Below, piece by piece: positions 11,930-24,559 of a stretch of 64,000 nucleotides of DNA; within the stretch, counting starts at the first letter, position 1; every line of letters begins with the position of its first letter. The notes beneath the pieces were generated by a model. It searched no databases. It was not told the DNA's origin and worked only from the letters and a program-made list of their open reading frames with translations. The stretch comes from Mangifera indica (lineage: Eukaryota; Streptophyta; Magnoliopsida; Sapindales; Anacardiaceae), in NCBI RefSeq assembly GCF_011075055.1, contig NC_058154.1:5381501-5445500 (forward strand), read 5' to 3'. The position numbers were made by a program, and so were the translations under genes.

Positions 11930-12775
11930 TATGAATGACTGGTACATTCAAATGTATCAATCAACACCAGGTGATAGGAGTATTTATTATCAATTGTTGG
12001 AAACTCTTATCAAAATTGACCATACATCAAAATTGTAGGTACTAACTGTTCCTCTGAAATGTCTAAATCGATCATGCATCGTTTTTCAGAGAAAATCTTC
12101 TCTCTTCATTTCCAACGGGAAAATTTTTAAGGATAATGACTCTATTCCATTTCAAGTAACATTTTCACTATAAAAGGAGCAAAAATCAAGTGAAAAAGGG
12201 TTAGAAAAACTATTAATCATACATACATACTCATTCTTCTTTCTATCACTCTTAAATAGCTTACATTAAAATTCTTTGAGAGGCTAAGTGCACTTAACTT
12301 GTATTTTCAACCTTAGAAAGACAATTTAATACTTCAAATTTCTTGTTATCATACTCTTGAAGGTGCAATCTGGAAGAACTAATGTATTGGGTGCAATCTG
12401 GAAGAACTAATGTATTGGGTGTAAATTTGTTAGTGGAACTCTAAGATGAATGAGTTAAAAAAATGGATGTACGAGGCTTGCAAGAGAAAGCTTTGAATCA
12501 TTATAAATTGAGCTTTTCCAAACTTTATGCCTTGTAGTTGCTTTTATTAATTGTGTAATATTTATTGCTCAACATTTATAGTTAGTTTACATTAATTGTT
12601 TAGTTGCATTGATTTAGTTGTGGTCATTTACATTGGCATTAATTGTTTTTTTGTCTTAAGTCAATTAGAGATGTTTAAAAGAATCCAAACTTTTTTAGAA
12701 AACCTATTCATCACCTTTCTAGGTTTCTTTTAGCCATTCACAAAGGTTTTACAAATCGAATGAATTCTATAATTG
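11930..12775 (+). mobile_element. Insertion inside the gypsy LTR, possibly a solo LTR
   Basis: This block has no counterpart in the related LTR at 15903-18010. Homology is lost after GACAAAAT...AAGGC and resumes at GTGACATAACAC. It contains a good TATA box (TATAAAA, 12169-12175) and downstream sequence like an LTR leader, which suggests a solo copia-type LTR. Its exact ends and target duplication were not settled. Confidence 0.45.
12362..12417 (+). repeat. 28-bp perfect tandem duplication
   Basis: The unit starting GGTGCAATCTGG is present twice head to tail (12362-12389 and 12390-12417) without mismatches. It lies in the putative solo LTR, downstream of its TATA box. The lack of mismatches in an otherwise decayed region suggests a recent slippage event. 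Confidence 0.9.
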
Positions 12776-14860
12776 TGTGACATAACACATGCCTATGTAA
12801 AGTCTATACATGTTGGTGTGTCACTCTAAGAGGCAAAAATAAAAGTGTGTTTAACCTAATCTCTTATATTATTCTCACATCCAATCGCACCCAAATGAGA
12901 GAGTAGTGAAAGGGCAAATTCTTGGTCACTAGAGCAAGCTACCGATCATCAAAAAACTATCAACCACGCTAAGAGTTTGCTTGATCGTCGAAAGTCACTT
13001 AAGTTAGTATTTCCTTTGGCCAAATCCAATGAGCTTTTGATGAAGTTATGATTGTGGTTAGAAATCATGATTCATGAATGCTTAATGATGTTATAGGATT
13101 ATTGTGTGTGTGTGTGTGTGGTTGTTTACATGACCTAAATTAATTGTAGTTGCTAAAATGACGAGACTTGAGTAGTAAATTAAGGATGAGTGAATTTTTG
13201 TTATGAATTTATGTGTTAAAGGATATGTGTGTACATTATGATTAATAATAATAGATTCTGGGTATGTATGATACCTTGATTGTCCCTTTGAGTGATCATA
13301 AATTTATGGATGATGATAGGCAAATGTAATTGTGTATGCTAATCTATTATGCTTGGATGAATATTATGTATCTTGAATGATAATAGTCGTACTAGAGATG
13401 TTTATTAGGTATTTGAGTTTTTAGCTAAGATAAACATGCATAGATGTTAAGAGATATGTTCTGAGTTTGTGTTTTTGATTGGTTGCTAGAAGGATAGCCA
13501 TAATAGTCTACAACTAGTAGAATTAGTAACCTCTAGACTGTGCTACACGATTCTGTATGGCATTATACACATTTGTGTATCCTTAATGAAAAATAAGAAA
13601 TTTTGTAATTTTTGCGCATTCGTTCTAAAGAAAGGTATACACGATTGTGTGGTATGAGATACACACCCATGTGTAACTTTCTAAAAGTAGATGTTGTGCT
13701 TAAAAAAAGGCACATAGGATGCATCCTAGGCACACAACTAAAAGACTATTTTACCCTTAGTTTAAGCATAATGAAGGGGAAGAAAAAGAAAATAGAGGAA
13801 AGAATAAAAGACTTTAGTAAGAAAGACAAGTTAGATAGAATTACAAAAATTGTCTGACTATGTGGAAGACAACGCAAAACCCTGACCCAGCTAGATCTAG
13901 GTAAAAAATCAAAAAAACTGAGAAAAGTGATTCACATCTAGTTCACAAACATCTATATGCAGAAGTGGCAAGATATGTGGAAATGATAGGTTGGATACCT
14001 ATAAGATGTATCATGCACTAGACACATAGTCATTTAGTTTAATTTAGGTGTGCATGGTAAGAGATTGTGGCTTTTCAAGTATTTTCTCATATGGTCAATA
14101 GGATGCATCGCATATGTACCCATAGTAAGAGCCATCCTAAGATGGTTTAGATAACAATTCTAATTAGTTTATGTGATAAGGGAAAAAATTGTTATAAGAT
14201 TTTTCCCACATGACCAAGGTGTCCCAATTAGCTAGTCCAATAGGGCTTATGGCATGTGCGTAAGGTATGACAGATAGTAATACACAAGGTGTCTTATGCT
14301 TTCACTAAGGCATCAGATATATCAATTTCAACTTAGGCTTTAGTAATCCTTTGTGAAAGGCCTATGTTAGGGCACAATGATGCCAAGTTATAATCATATT
14401 TAGAATCACAAATAGAATGCCAGGTTTATCTGATTTATATAGGTGTTGATAGGTCACCGACTTACTGAATGTTTTCACTTCCATGTTTTTTTTTATTGTT
14501 TTGCAAACAAAGGTGATTAGTGGGGCATGTGGGAGAGCCAACAATCCAGCGAGTAGTTGCTCGAAGGTAAGGATTATAATTGTAATTTTTAGACTTTCTT
14601 TCCATTTTTGTATTTTTATCATTTCAAATATAGTTTGATATTTGTTTATGCATAATAACCATTCAGATGGAGTTTTTAGACATTTCTTGCATTTATGATT
14701 TTTAATAAATGAGGTATTTATTTAGATTTCACCTTTTTACACATTTGAATATTTATGATCATACATTAAATTACAAGGTTTTGAATTAAATAGTTTAGTT
14801 GTTTATGTCTCTTTGGGTCATATTCTAGGTAAGGGTATGTATCTAGAGAAGGGTGTTACA

Positions 14861-15330
14861 CTAATATGTATAAATATGACTATCAATAATACTAAACTAA
14901 TCAAACTAATATGTATCTAAAGTTATAAATGAAATATTATCAAAACACTACTACTGATACTTGTACAGATAAAGACTTCTAGGACTTCAGGTTTACTAGT
15001 AACCTCCACATAATATTTAGTTTGCTAAAATTATTGAGGTGATCATGATGTAATTACTAGTTGGATATCTTATGTTGACCTAGTTCCCCTTGCAAGGTTG
15101 ACTACTTTCGTGATTACTTAGACAATAATTACCAATTACGCTATATGATTCCAATTATTTTGCCAGGAGTTGACTTATCTTTAGTATCAGTGATCCAGGT
15201 TCAATGAATTAATGAACTAACCTAATATCTACCTTTTGATAATCTATGTGAATTTGTTGACATATGCAAAGACAGGCTTGAATGTGCAAGGAAAAACTAT
15301 TCAATGAACTAAAACATAATGATTTGTAAA
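14861..15330 (+). repeat. Segment shared behind two gypsy LTR copies (copy 2)
   Basis: Homologous to 1797-2283 over its whole length, for example the shared GTTGGATATCTTATGTTGAC. It also directly follows the same LTR terminus. Similarity ends near 15330. No coding potential. Confidence 0.7.
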
Positions 15331-15902
15331 ATAATGTACTACAGACTTGTAAGGGTTATTGGATTCTCCTTAGTTTCTAGAATAAAGGAAATCAACCACT
15401 CATACTAAAAATAGATGCAAAATAACAAATATATAAAAACATTGTACTCAGAGCAAAAGATGGAAACAATCATATATAAGTATATATGTGTGCTTTGAAT
15501 ATCTGGTTGTCGTTATCACTTACTGTTGTGCCCTAAACCTAGTACTTTTGCTGGTTTACAAAATGCAAGCAATAAATGCTCAAAATTATCGCTAAGTAAG
15601 AATTGATTATTTAAGGTTGGCTAGCAACTTCAAAAAGGTAATAAAGGAAATATCATATAAAGTATTATATGGATGTGGAAGTAACATTTTAAGAATTAAA
15701 ATGCTTATGAGATAAAATTAAGATGACTAATGTATAAATATGATATACATGTATGACTATTATGTAAATAAAGATTTTGTAAAGAGTTATGCAACAATTA
15801 AGAAATTGTTAATTAAGTCCACCACTATATGAAGCTAAGTTGGTAAAATTTTACTGACAAGTTTCATTTTAGCTAAAAATTTCTCTTATCTCACTTTCTT
15901 TC
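15331..15902. other. AT-rich spacer, nothing recognised
   Basis: No open frame, RNA gene or repeat recognised between the shared segment and the next LTR. Confidence 0.4.
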
Positions 15903-18010
15903 TATAACAACTATTGATAAGCCTAAGGGCATTTTAGTCTTTTCCCTTGCTTTTATTTGAATTAATAATGAGTTTCCAATAAGATGCAAGCCTGTGTGTG
16001 TTGGTATACATGGTCGTTCATCGTTAGCAAAGTTTGAATTTGACATAATATAAGAATCTTGACAAAATTGGAGAATGCCTTAGTTAGGCGACATGACACA
16101 CACCCATGTATATTAAATGCACATTTGTGTGTCATCATTGATAAAGGGTATTAACATAATTCTTTTATTACTTTCACGCATTTAGCTACATACCAAAAAT
16201 GAAAGTAGAGAAGGAAACAATTTTTGGTCATTGGAGTATGAAGACTAGAGTAGTTTATGAAGGACAAGTAAGTTGGTTCTCTTCTTGGCTGTTTAAGAAT
16301 GATTTAAAAGGATTTTTGCTCTATGATGATTGTATGATGGCTTCTTGAATATCATAATAAAGTTATAATGATCTTATATATGTTATTAGGTGTATAAAAT
16401 ATGCTATTTTGACATTATGAAGCTTGTAAACATGTTGATTAGGGTTAAACTATATTTTTAATGAGGATAATAATATGATCTAAGTTTGATATTGTTGTAT
16501 ATGTGTTTATAGTTAAAGTAGAGTGAATATAATTATTCAGAGACATGTTAAGACTAGTTGTGTGCTAAATGATTGCCAAAAGTTGGCTAAAAAAATGTAG
16601 ATCCAACAAAGTTATGATCTCCAGATTGTGATACATAGTCGTGTGTATGGTATCATATACACCTGTGTATCCTTTGCTTGAAAAGAAATTATCTCAATAG
16701 TCCTGAAGGGAGGCACGTATGACCATATATGGCTTTTCAAAAGTAGACATCATGTTAAAGGTCTAACACACTCATATATGGGTGTTAACAAGCACACATG
16801 GGTGCAGTCAGCGTAACACACCTATGTATGGTTATATAGAGATACATAGGGGTGCAACTTTAATACACGTTTGTGTAGACACCAAAGAGTAAAAAAGATT
16901 ATTCTACCCTTAGATTAAGTGTAAGAAGGGAAAAAGTGAAAGAAATAAGCTTAAAAGACCTTAGCGAATTAATATAAGATAAACAAACATAAAAGAGTTG
17001 TCTAATTATGCGGAAGATAACATAGACCTAGACCAAATCTATTTCGAATAAAAAATTAGAAAAGTGAAGGAAAGTGGTATACACCTAAATAACCACCAAC
17101 TGTGTGTGCAAGTGGTGAGACAAGTGAAAGTAGTAAGGCTTTCTAAAAGATAGATACTTATAAGATGCATCATGCACTCAGTGTCAAGGCGTATTAGCCA
17201 CACAGTTCAATTTAGTTTAGGTGTGTATGACAATTCCCTATATGGTCTATAAGATGCATAACATATGCACTTATGGTAGGGGCTATTCGAGGATGGTTTT
17301 TAGATAGTAGTCCTATAGCTAGAGTATGTGATAAGGGAGGGCTTACAACCAAATTCGCCATATGACTAGGATATCATAGTAGCTAGCCCATTAAGTTGTA
17401 TGACATGTACGCAAGGTATGTTATTGAGTAGAAACGTGAGGTGTCATTTGCTTTCACCAAGGCATTGGATATGCAAAAATCAACTTAGGCCTTTGTACCT
17501 TTTGTGGATGGCCTATGCCTTAGTGCCGAATTGTGACCACACTGACTTTCACAAATAGGAAACTAGATTTCAAATTTTATTTTTGTGTAATTTGTCAAAA
17601 TGTTACCATCTTGCTGAGTGTTTTACTCATGTGTTCCTTTTCTATTGTTTTGCATGTAGAGGTAAGTAGTAGGGCATGTAGGAAAGCAGTGGTCTAGTCG
17701 AACAGTTGCATGAGGAATAAGAGCAAAATTGTCTTTTACAAACTATTTTTCATTTTATGTACTTTGTATTTCTATTTTAGTCCGTAGGGATGTTTATGCA
17801 TTATTTCAATATATTGATGTTTCTAGACACATTTTTTTTAGTTGTTTTATTTTATAAAAAAATATATATTCATTTCATTTATTGTAACTTTTTGCATACA
17901 TAGTTATAAATGTTTAGTTTCACGTTTAATTTCCGTTGTTTTTTATTTAAAAGGTCAATTTGTACACGTCTTTTCAATCATATTCCATGGAAGTGGAGAA
18001 GAGTGTTACA
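15903..18010 (+). mobile_element. 5' LTR of a Ty3/gypsy element
   Basis: It runs from TATAACAACT (TGTAACACTC in the related copy) to GAGTGTTACA, 2.1 kb. A tRNA-Met-like primer site follows four bases later and then gag-pol, so this is a 5' LTR. The open frame at 17842-18030 is by chance. Confidence 0.8.
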
Positions 18011-18014
18011 TTTA

Positions 18015-18026
18015 TGGTGTCAGAGC
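18015..18026 (+). other. tRNA-iMet primer-binding site
   Basis: TGGTGTCAGAGC differs by one transition from the canonical TGGTATCAGAGC complementary to the 3' end of initiator tRNA-Met. It lies four bases downstream of the LTR end. Confidence 0.8.
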
Positions 18027-18189
18027 ATGATTTTGGTACCCAATAAGGTGTTAAGCTTTAGTGTATTTGAAAATGCATAAAAAAGTTAAGTAAGGAAAAT
18101 AGCCCCTCATGCAATATCGATTGCTCTTGCACACCTATTGTTGTAAGTATATTAAACTTATATTAAGTTAAGAGAATTATTTTCCTAAA

Positions 18190-21100
18190 TAATAATGTTA
18201 TTTCAAGATGAAAATATCAAGATGGCTAATCAGGGATGTTTCAAAGTTCCCAAATCAGGAGAGGAACTAAGCTGTGGCTCAGAGATAGGCTTTCAATACA
18301 TCTATAGTGCCACAAATAGATAATGTAACTATTAGGTAGATAATTATGGATGTTCTTAAATAGAACATAGAGGTATCCAATAGTGTTAGACATCTAGTTC
18401 AGGCCTCATCGACGCTAAAGTAACCATCAGTTGCTAAGTTACCACCCCCAATAAGACAGAGTGGACATAAAGGCACCAACCCTTCGATTTCAAAGGTAAT
18501 TTAATTATAAAAAGGTTACTAGCTAAAGAATGGCTAAAAACAATAAAGGACATTATGGTACTATTTACCATGACTTATACAAAAAGGTTTAGTATGTCAG
18601 TATTTTCCTAAAAAGAAATGCCAAGATATGATGGTAAATGTTATATGAGAGCCATAAAGTTTTTGAGATAAGTTGGGCTGACTTTAGGTGTGCCTTTGAA
18701 AAGAAGTACCTATTAGTAGACATCTTGCATATTAAAGCCCTATAATTCTTCAACTTAAAGTAGGGAAATATGTTAGCCAAGAAGTATTCCAATAAGCTAG
18801 ATGTCTTAGCCAAGTATGCCTCAAGAGTAGCAAACATAGAGTTGGGTAGGATCAAGATCTTTCTTGGATGACTCAAGTTAGACATCGGTAAGGATGTTGT
18901 TACAAGAGAACATACCCTAAGATTTGGAGGCCCTAGGTAGAGTACTAAGATCAAAAGCCAAAAGGTTAAGGATGACCACAAAGAGAGTGGCATTAGACTA
19001 GCCCATGCCAATAGCCTTAACCCAAAGACAAGACTAGGTTATAAAAAGTGGCAATTAAGATTATGACAATAGAGGCTTTAGAGGCAAGAGGTCCTTAAAG
19101 TTTAGAAATAATAAGAAGAACTAGAGCGGTAATAAACAAAAAAGAAATAATTAGTAGAGAAGTGATGATCCCCTTACTTGTTATAAATATAGGCATAGAC
19201 ATGTCATTAAGTGCTTAGCTAGTTAGAAAGTATGCTACAAGTACAAGCAGCCTAGTAAGTTTGCTAAAAGGTGTATAGCAATAACAATACCAACCTTCAC
19301 AAACCAATTAGTTGGGGATGGACAAACTCGACTATATACAACCATTTTGACTCAAGTTGAGGCTAGCTTAATAGTAATGAAAGGTCAGTTAATCTTTCAT
19401 TCCTATCCTTTGTATGCATTAATTGACTTTGGTGCTACACATTGTTTTATTACAAATGGCATAGTACAACAAATAAGACTAGTGCCCACACTAGTCTCAT
19501 AAATTAGTATAGAGATACCTGATAGAGATACAATCTAGAGCAATCATATATTGATTAGAAAGATTAATTTTTTGGGAGGTTGAGAGTTAGTCATAGAACT
19601 GATAGTGATAGACATGCCAAAATTTGATATGATAATCGACATGGACTTTTTGAATGGATATGAGATACAAATTGATTATAGAAAGAAAAAGTTAGTTTCA
19701 ATTTGGACAATGGTAAAAAGTTCACTTTTAGAGAGGGTTAAGTTCTCAACATGATGATTAACAGTTTTAGACACTATATATAATGACCCTAGTTGTATTC
19801 TTGGCACATATAGTCAATAAGAGAAAAAAGCAGTCTTAGAGGTGAGAAACACTCTAATGATACAAGAGTTTCCAAATGCATTCTTTGATAGTCTTTTAGG
19901 TTTAACACTATAGAAGGAGATAAAGTTCAACATAAAGTTAGCTCTGGGCATATTACCAATATCTAAGACACAATACATAATGACCCTAGTTGAACTACAA
20001 GAGTTAAAGAAACAGTTACAAAAGTTATTGGACAATGGCTTTATCAGACTAAGTGACTTACCATAGGGTTCACTGATCTTATTTTTGAAGAAGAAAGATG
20101 AATCGATGAGGATATAATCAATTATTAGGAATTGAAAAAAGTGATAGTGAAAAATAAGTACCCCTTTTTGAGGATTGATGACTTATTTGATTAGCTCAAG
20201 AAAGCATCAATATTCTCTAAGATTGACCTGAGGCCAAGATATCATCAAGTATAGGTTATCGAGTAGGATATACCCAAGATTGTATTCAAAACATGATATG
20301 GGCATTATGAGTTTGTGGTTATACCTTTCGGGTTGACAAATCCCTTATTAGTATTTATGGATCTAATGAATATGTGTTTTAAGATTGCCTAGACATAGTG
20401 ATATCCATAGACAACATCCTAGTATACTTCAAGACTCTGGATGAGCATTTGCAACATTTGAGGTTTGTGTTATAAAGGTTAAGAGAAAAACAGTTGTATG
20501 TCAAGTTTTCTAAGTACAAGTTTTGTTTAGACGAAGTGGCTTTCCTTGGACACGTGATCTTAGCAAATGGTATCTTGGTAGACCCTAGTAAAATAAAGGT
20601 TGCATTAAAATGGCAGAGGCCCAAGACAACTAATGATGTAAGAGTTTCCTTGGGTTGGCAAGATGTTACATGCGTTTTATTGAGGCTTTTGCCAAGTTAA
20701 CCTAATTGCTCATAGAGTTAACTTACAAGGATGTTCCTTTCAAGTGGTTTAATACCTACAAACAGAGTTTTGAGAAATTAAAGTGAAAGTTGACCTCAGC
20801 TCCCATTTTGATCTTACTAGTAGAGGGTAAAAAGTATGATATATTTGTAGATGCCTTACATTAAGGTTTGGGAGCAGTATTGATGTAGAAAGGTAAAGTT
20901 ATAGCATATGCTTCTTGGTAGTTGAAAGAGTATGATATCCAGTACCTAACACACAACCTTGACTTGGTAGTTATTATGTTTGCACTAAAGATATTGTGAC
21001 ATTACCTATACGAGGTCAAGAGTAACATATACATGGATCACAAAAGTATTAAGAATTTTCTTCATCCAAAAGAGCTTAACATGAGGTAAAGGTGATGTTT

Positions 21101-21821
21101 AGAGTTAGTGAGAGATTATAATTGTGAGATTAGATACCACCCAAAAAAGGCAACCTAGTTATAGATGCCCTAAGTAAGAAAGTACTCTTGTTATAGATCA
21201 TAACTCATTGAGAGTTATAGTAAAAGTTGGTGAAGGGATAAATTAAGGTGATTACAATTATAATCTATATGATAGGTCTTTAAATTCAGTTAACCCTTCT
21301 AGATGAGATCTATATGGCACAAATGTTAGATGATTAGTGTGTTCAAATGAGACAGAGAGTCATCAAAGGTATCAAGGCAAATTTTCATGTAGTAAAAGAC
21401 ATTTTAAGGTTAACAGGTTAAGTATGTGTTCCCTAAGATCAAGGTTTGAAAGATAAAATCTTTAATTAGGCATTGAGGCACACAATTCCCTTTACACTAC
21501 CACCCTGGGAGTGTAAAGATGTATTAAGATTTAAGGGGATCATTCTGGTGGTCAGGTATGAAGAGAGATGTAGTAGATTTTGTGGCTAAATGTCTAATTT
21601 ATCAATAGGTTAAGGCCGAAAATTAGAGATCATCAATACTTATGCAACCTCTTAGTATACCAAAGTGGAAATCGGAGCATATCTAGATTGACTTTTTGGT
21701 TGGGTAACCAAAGGTCATAGAAGGATATAATGCCTTATGGGTCATAGTATATCGGTTGACTAAGTCAGCTCATTTTATGGTTGTAAAGGACATTACAAGT
21801 ACTAATTAGTAGGGTTATATA
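18190..21821 (+). pseudogene. Decayed Ty3/gypsy gag-pol
   Basis: Domain order fits a plant chromovirus. A gag remnant lies at about 18200-19150. A zinc knuckle near 19180-19220 reads CYKYRHRHVIKC, with the second Cys replaced by Tyr. Protease at about 19417 reads ALIDFGATHCFI, so the DSG active site has become DFG. RT spans about 20085-20700, with the catalytic box near 20410 reading IDNILVY (second Asp lost). RNase H follows at about 20830-21180. Integrase starts about 21480 and reaches RLTKSAHF near 21770. It stops at 21821 where another LTR begins. Stops occur throughout. The chromodomain and 3' LTR are not seen beyond the nested insertion. Confidence 0.85.
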
Positions 21822-23990
21822 TGTTAGGGTGTATGCTCTAGAGCCAATTGATTTGACATTTGTAATTGTAATTTATCTCATTAATTAATAACATGCCCTT
21901 AAAATGGTAGAATTATGACGAGGGGATCAGACGACTGATCATGAGAATCCTATGCATACATTAGATAGCCATTTTAGAAATGTCCATAATACCAACATTT
22001 CAATAACCAAAGGCACATGTAATAATGGTGAGATTATCATAATGTAAAATGACCCTATCAAAAGGTGACGACAATTCTCACGTGTCAAAGCTGTTTGCTG
22101 ATAGCTTAATGTAGTACATGCTGCACATTGTAGATGTATTCATTGGACTAACACCACCAGAGAATATTTATATGGATGATTACTCTAATGCCTACGGAAC
22201 AAATCCTCTAAACACCACTGATGCATATGATCTTTTGACTTGAGATTGTTAGACTGTTTTCTGTAAAGATCTGTATGGTTTGATACTATCTAACATATCG
22301 TTGTAATAGAGGTATCATAAAGGTAGTGAATAACCATATCATGAGATACATGGAGACTATAGTTGACCAATAAAGGATTCATCACTCCTGAGCATAGGAT
22401 AAGATATCTCATATGCGAATATTGGAAGACATTCATGATTGCTTGAATTTATGGCCATAATGGGATGAGGTTGTAGCCTAATCCATGTAAGTCATTAATG
22501 TATATCAACTTATATCAAGGAACTACTAAGATAAACATACTTCTATGTCTTAGCCTCGAAAGATATCGATTGATGAAAAGATTGAATTGCATATAACTAT
22601 GATCTTGTAAAAGCTTATAACAATGTTCATTGGCATTCTGTTGTCTGGGTGGCCATAACGCTTTGCTAGAGGCTAATCTTGGTCAATGTTTGAATTTAAC
22701 CCAATTGAAACATTGCTAATTCAATAGAGAGCTTATGGATCACATGTATTAGAAGGTTGATACAAATGAAGAGGCAAAGATCATTTAACGACAATCTTAA
22801 GATCATGGAAAGAGGGAAACATATTGATGTGTTTTGACTAAAATTATTTGGTGTGCACGGTGCCATATGGCATCGTGCAAATGCACTGCATGGTTTCAAC
22901 TGGATACCCACTTAAAAGTCCAATCGAATAAGGCCAAATGATGAATGCAAGTCAACTAACTGAGTTAACTCGTAAGTAAAGTGTTTTAGTTAGATAAAAA
23001 TTATTCAAAGCCCTTATTTGATAGAAACTTTAGGTTAAGTTGAAATCCTAATTTAATTAGGATTCTTATGCATTAAAACTTTTAATAAATTTAAAGTCCT
23101 TGTTTGATAGAAAGTTTAGGTTGAGTTGGAATCCTAATTTAAATAACATTCATATGCATTAAAACTTTTAATAAATCAAGAGTTTTAATTTAATAAGAAC
23201 TGTATGTTTTTCGGCTGGACCCACTTAAGAGTCTAAGTAAGTAAGACCAAACGATAGATGTGAGTCAACTGGTTGAGTTAACTCAAGGGTAAGGTGTTTT
23301 ACTTAGACAAGGATTCTTTAAAGCCCTTGTTTGATAGAAAGTTTAGAGTGAGTTAAAATCCTAATTTAATTAGGATTCCTATGCATTAAAACTTTCCACA
23401 AATTCAAAGTTCTTGTTTGATAGAAAGTTTAGGTTGAGTTGGAATTCTAATTTAAATAGCATTCCTATGCATTAAAATTTTTCAATAAATTTAGAGTCTT
23501 AATTTAATAAGAACTCTTGGAAACCTTATCGCCTAAGTAGTTAGAGTCCTAACTAACTTAGGATTTATGCACACCTTATAAATAAAAATGTTTAGTTTGA
23601 GTCAAATTTTTTTAACACAACAATCCTAAACACACATCTCTATGCCTAGAATCTTGTTAATGCACACTTCCATTGCCGTCATCTAATTTCCAAGATTTAG
23701 TTGACAAAAGCCCTAGTAACTTTCCTTTTGGATGACCTTTCATTCGTGTTTTACATGGATACCCAGGTGTCATCTCAAAATGGTTAGATAGCGATTTTTA
23801 CATAACTATATGAAGTCTTGGAGGAGTTAACAATACAGGCATACTTTCTAAACACTTTATGTGTGTTTAACATGTTCATGAATCTATGCATTGAAATGGG
23901 CATCTTGGATGGGTTTTAAGGTCTTTAATATATTTTTTAAAATTTTTCATTCCATTGTGCCATTAGTTAACGGTACCTTAAAACCTTATA
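21822..23990 (+). mobile_element. LTR of a second, apparently non-coding retrotransposon family (copy 1)
   Basis: It starts TGTTAGGGTGTATGC inside the gypsy integrase and ends ...AAAACCTTATA just before TGGTATCAAAGT. It is homologous to 24560-26463, 41435-42703 and the reverse strand of 54746-56674. At 2.17 kb it is longer than the 54.7-kb copy because of an internal 300-bp tandem duplication. Confidence 0.8.
22899..23520 (+). repeat. Two-level tandem repeat inside the LTR
   Basis: A unit of about 305 bp beginning CTGGA(TA)CCCACTTAA occurs twice (about 22899-23213 and 23214-23520). Each unit contains two copies of an approximately 78-bp sequence with TTTGATAGAAAGTTTAGG and TATGCATTAAAACTTT. 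The LTR at 54746-56674 has the inner pair but only one outer unit. Confidence 0.8.
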
Positions 23991-24559
23991 GTGGTATCAA
24001 AGTCATTGTTTAGACATACTTTTATGAAAATATACCTGCAAGTTTTGGTTATACTTATATGTTATTGCATGCAACTGATAAATAATCAAAACCCTAAAAT
24101 TGATAAAATTGATTTGTAATAGTGTTGTCGCACAATTTGTTGAGTTCAAGAACAACATAAAGATGTGTTAAATTTATTGAGTGATTATTCCTAAAATTTT
24201 CTTGAGTTTAATTGTTGATGTTGGATTGAATTCAAGGTTGATAGCTAGTTTGTCATGTGAGTGTGGTTTACGCACCACCATTGCTCATATGATGATTGGT
24301 TTGCCTTTGCACATTGGCTCTTGAATTTTTCCTCACTAGCAATTCTGAAAACCGAGGCTGGAATCATCACCCTACACGTTCAGAATGAAAACTGAATAGG
24401 GTGGTATTGTGCATGACAAAGCTACTCTATGTCATGATGAGCATCTAGATAGAATATGTTCTGCGGGTTAACATGGGTGGTAGCCTGAGCTTCAACTACT
24501 TGGATGTGATAGGGCAGCCTATCCCGTTCCTAAGATACAAGCTCGTATGTTACCGAATG
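23991..24559 (+). mobile_element. Primer site and leader of the second LTR family (copy 1)
   Basis: TGGTATCAAAGT (23992-24003) is a tRNA-Met-type primer site. The leader that follows is related to 26464-27100, and both contain the phrase CACTAG next to a GAAAA run. No gag frame is visible before the next LTR starts. Confidence 0.65.

Larger units (their letters stand above)
11757..14860 (+). mobile_element. Ty3/gypsy (chromovirus-like) 3' LTR
   Basis: It starts TGTAACACTC right after a polypurine tract and ends GGGTGTTACA. It matches the LTRs at 1-1796, 15903-18010 and 51618-53752. It is about 1 kb longer than the 2.1-kb copies, because about 0.85 kb at 11930-12775 is absent from them. It may be the 3' partner of the LTR at 1-1796, with Athila-like and Mutator-like elements inserted between them. 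A short (TG)n run occurs near 13107-13120. Confidence 0.75.

Noticed and set aside
11814..12038. 74-codon open frame on +
   Set aside because: It spans the boundary between LTR and the inserted block, has no family resemblance and is explained by chance.
13107..13120. TG dinucleotide run and other short tandem motifs as a CRISPR-like or regulatory array
   Set aside because: A simple microsatellite in an LTR; no spaced repeats, and CRISPR arrays are not expected in a plant genome.
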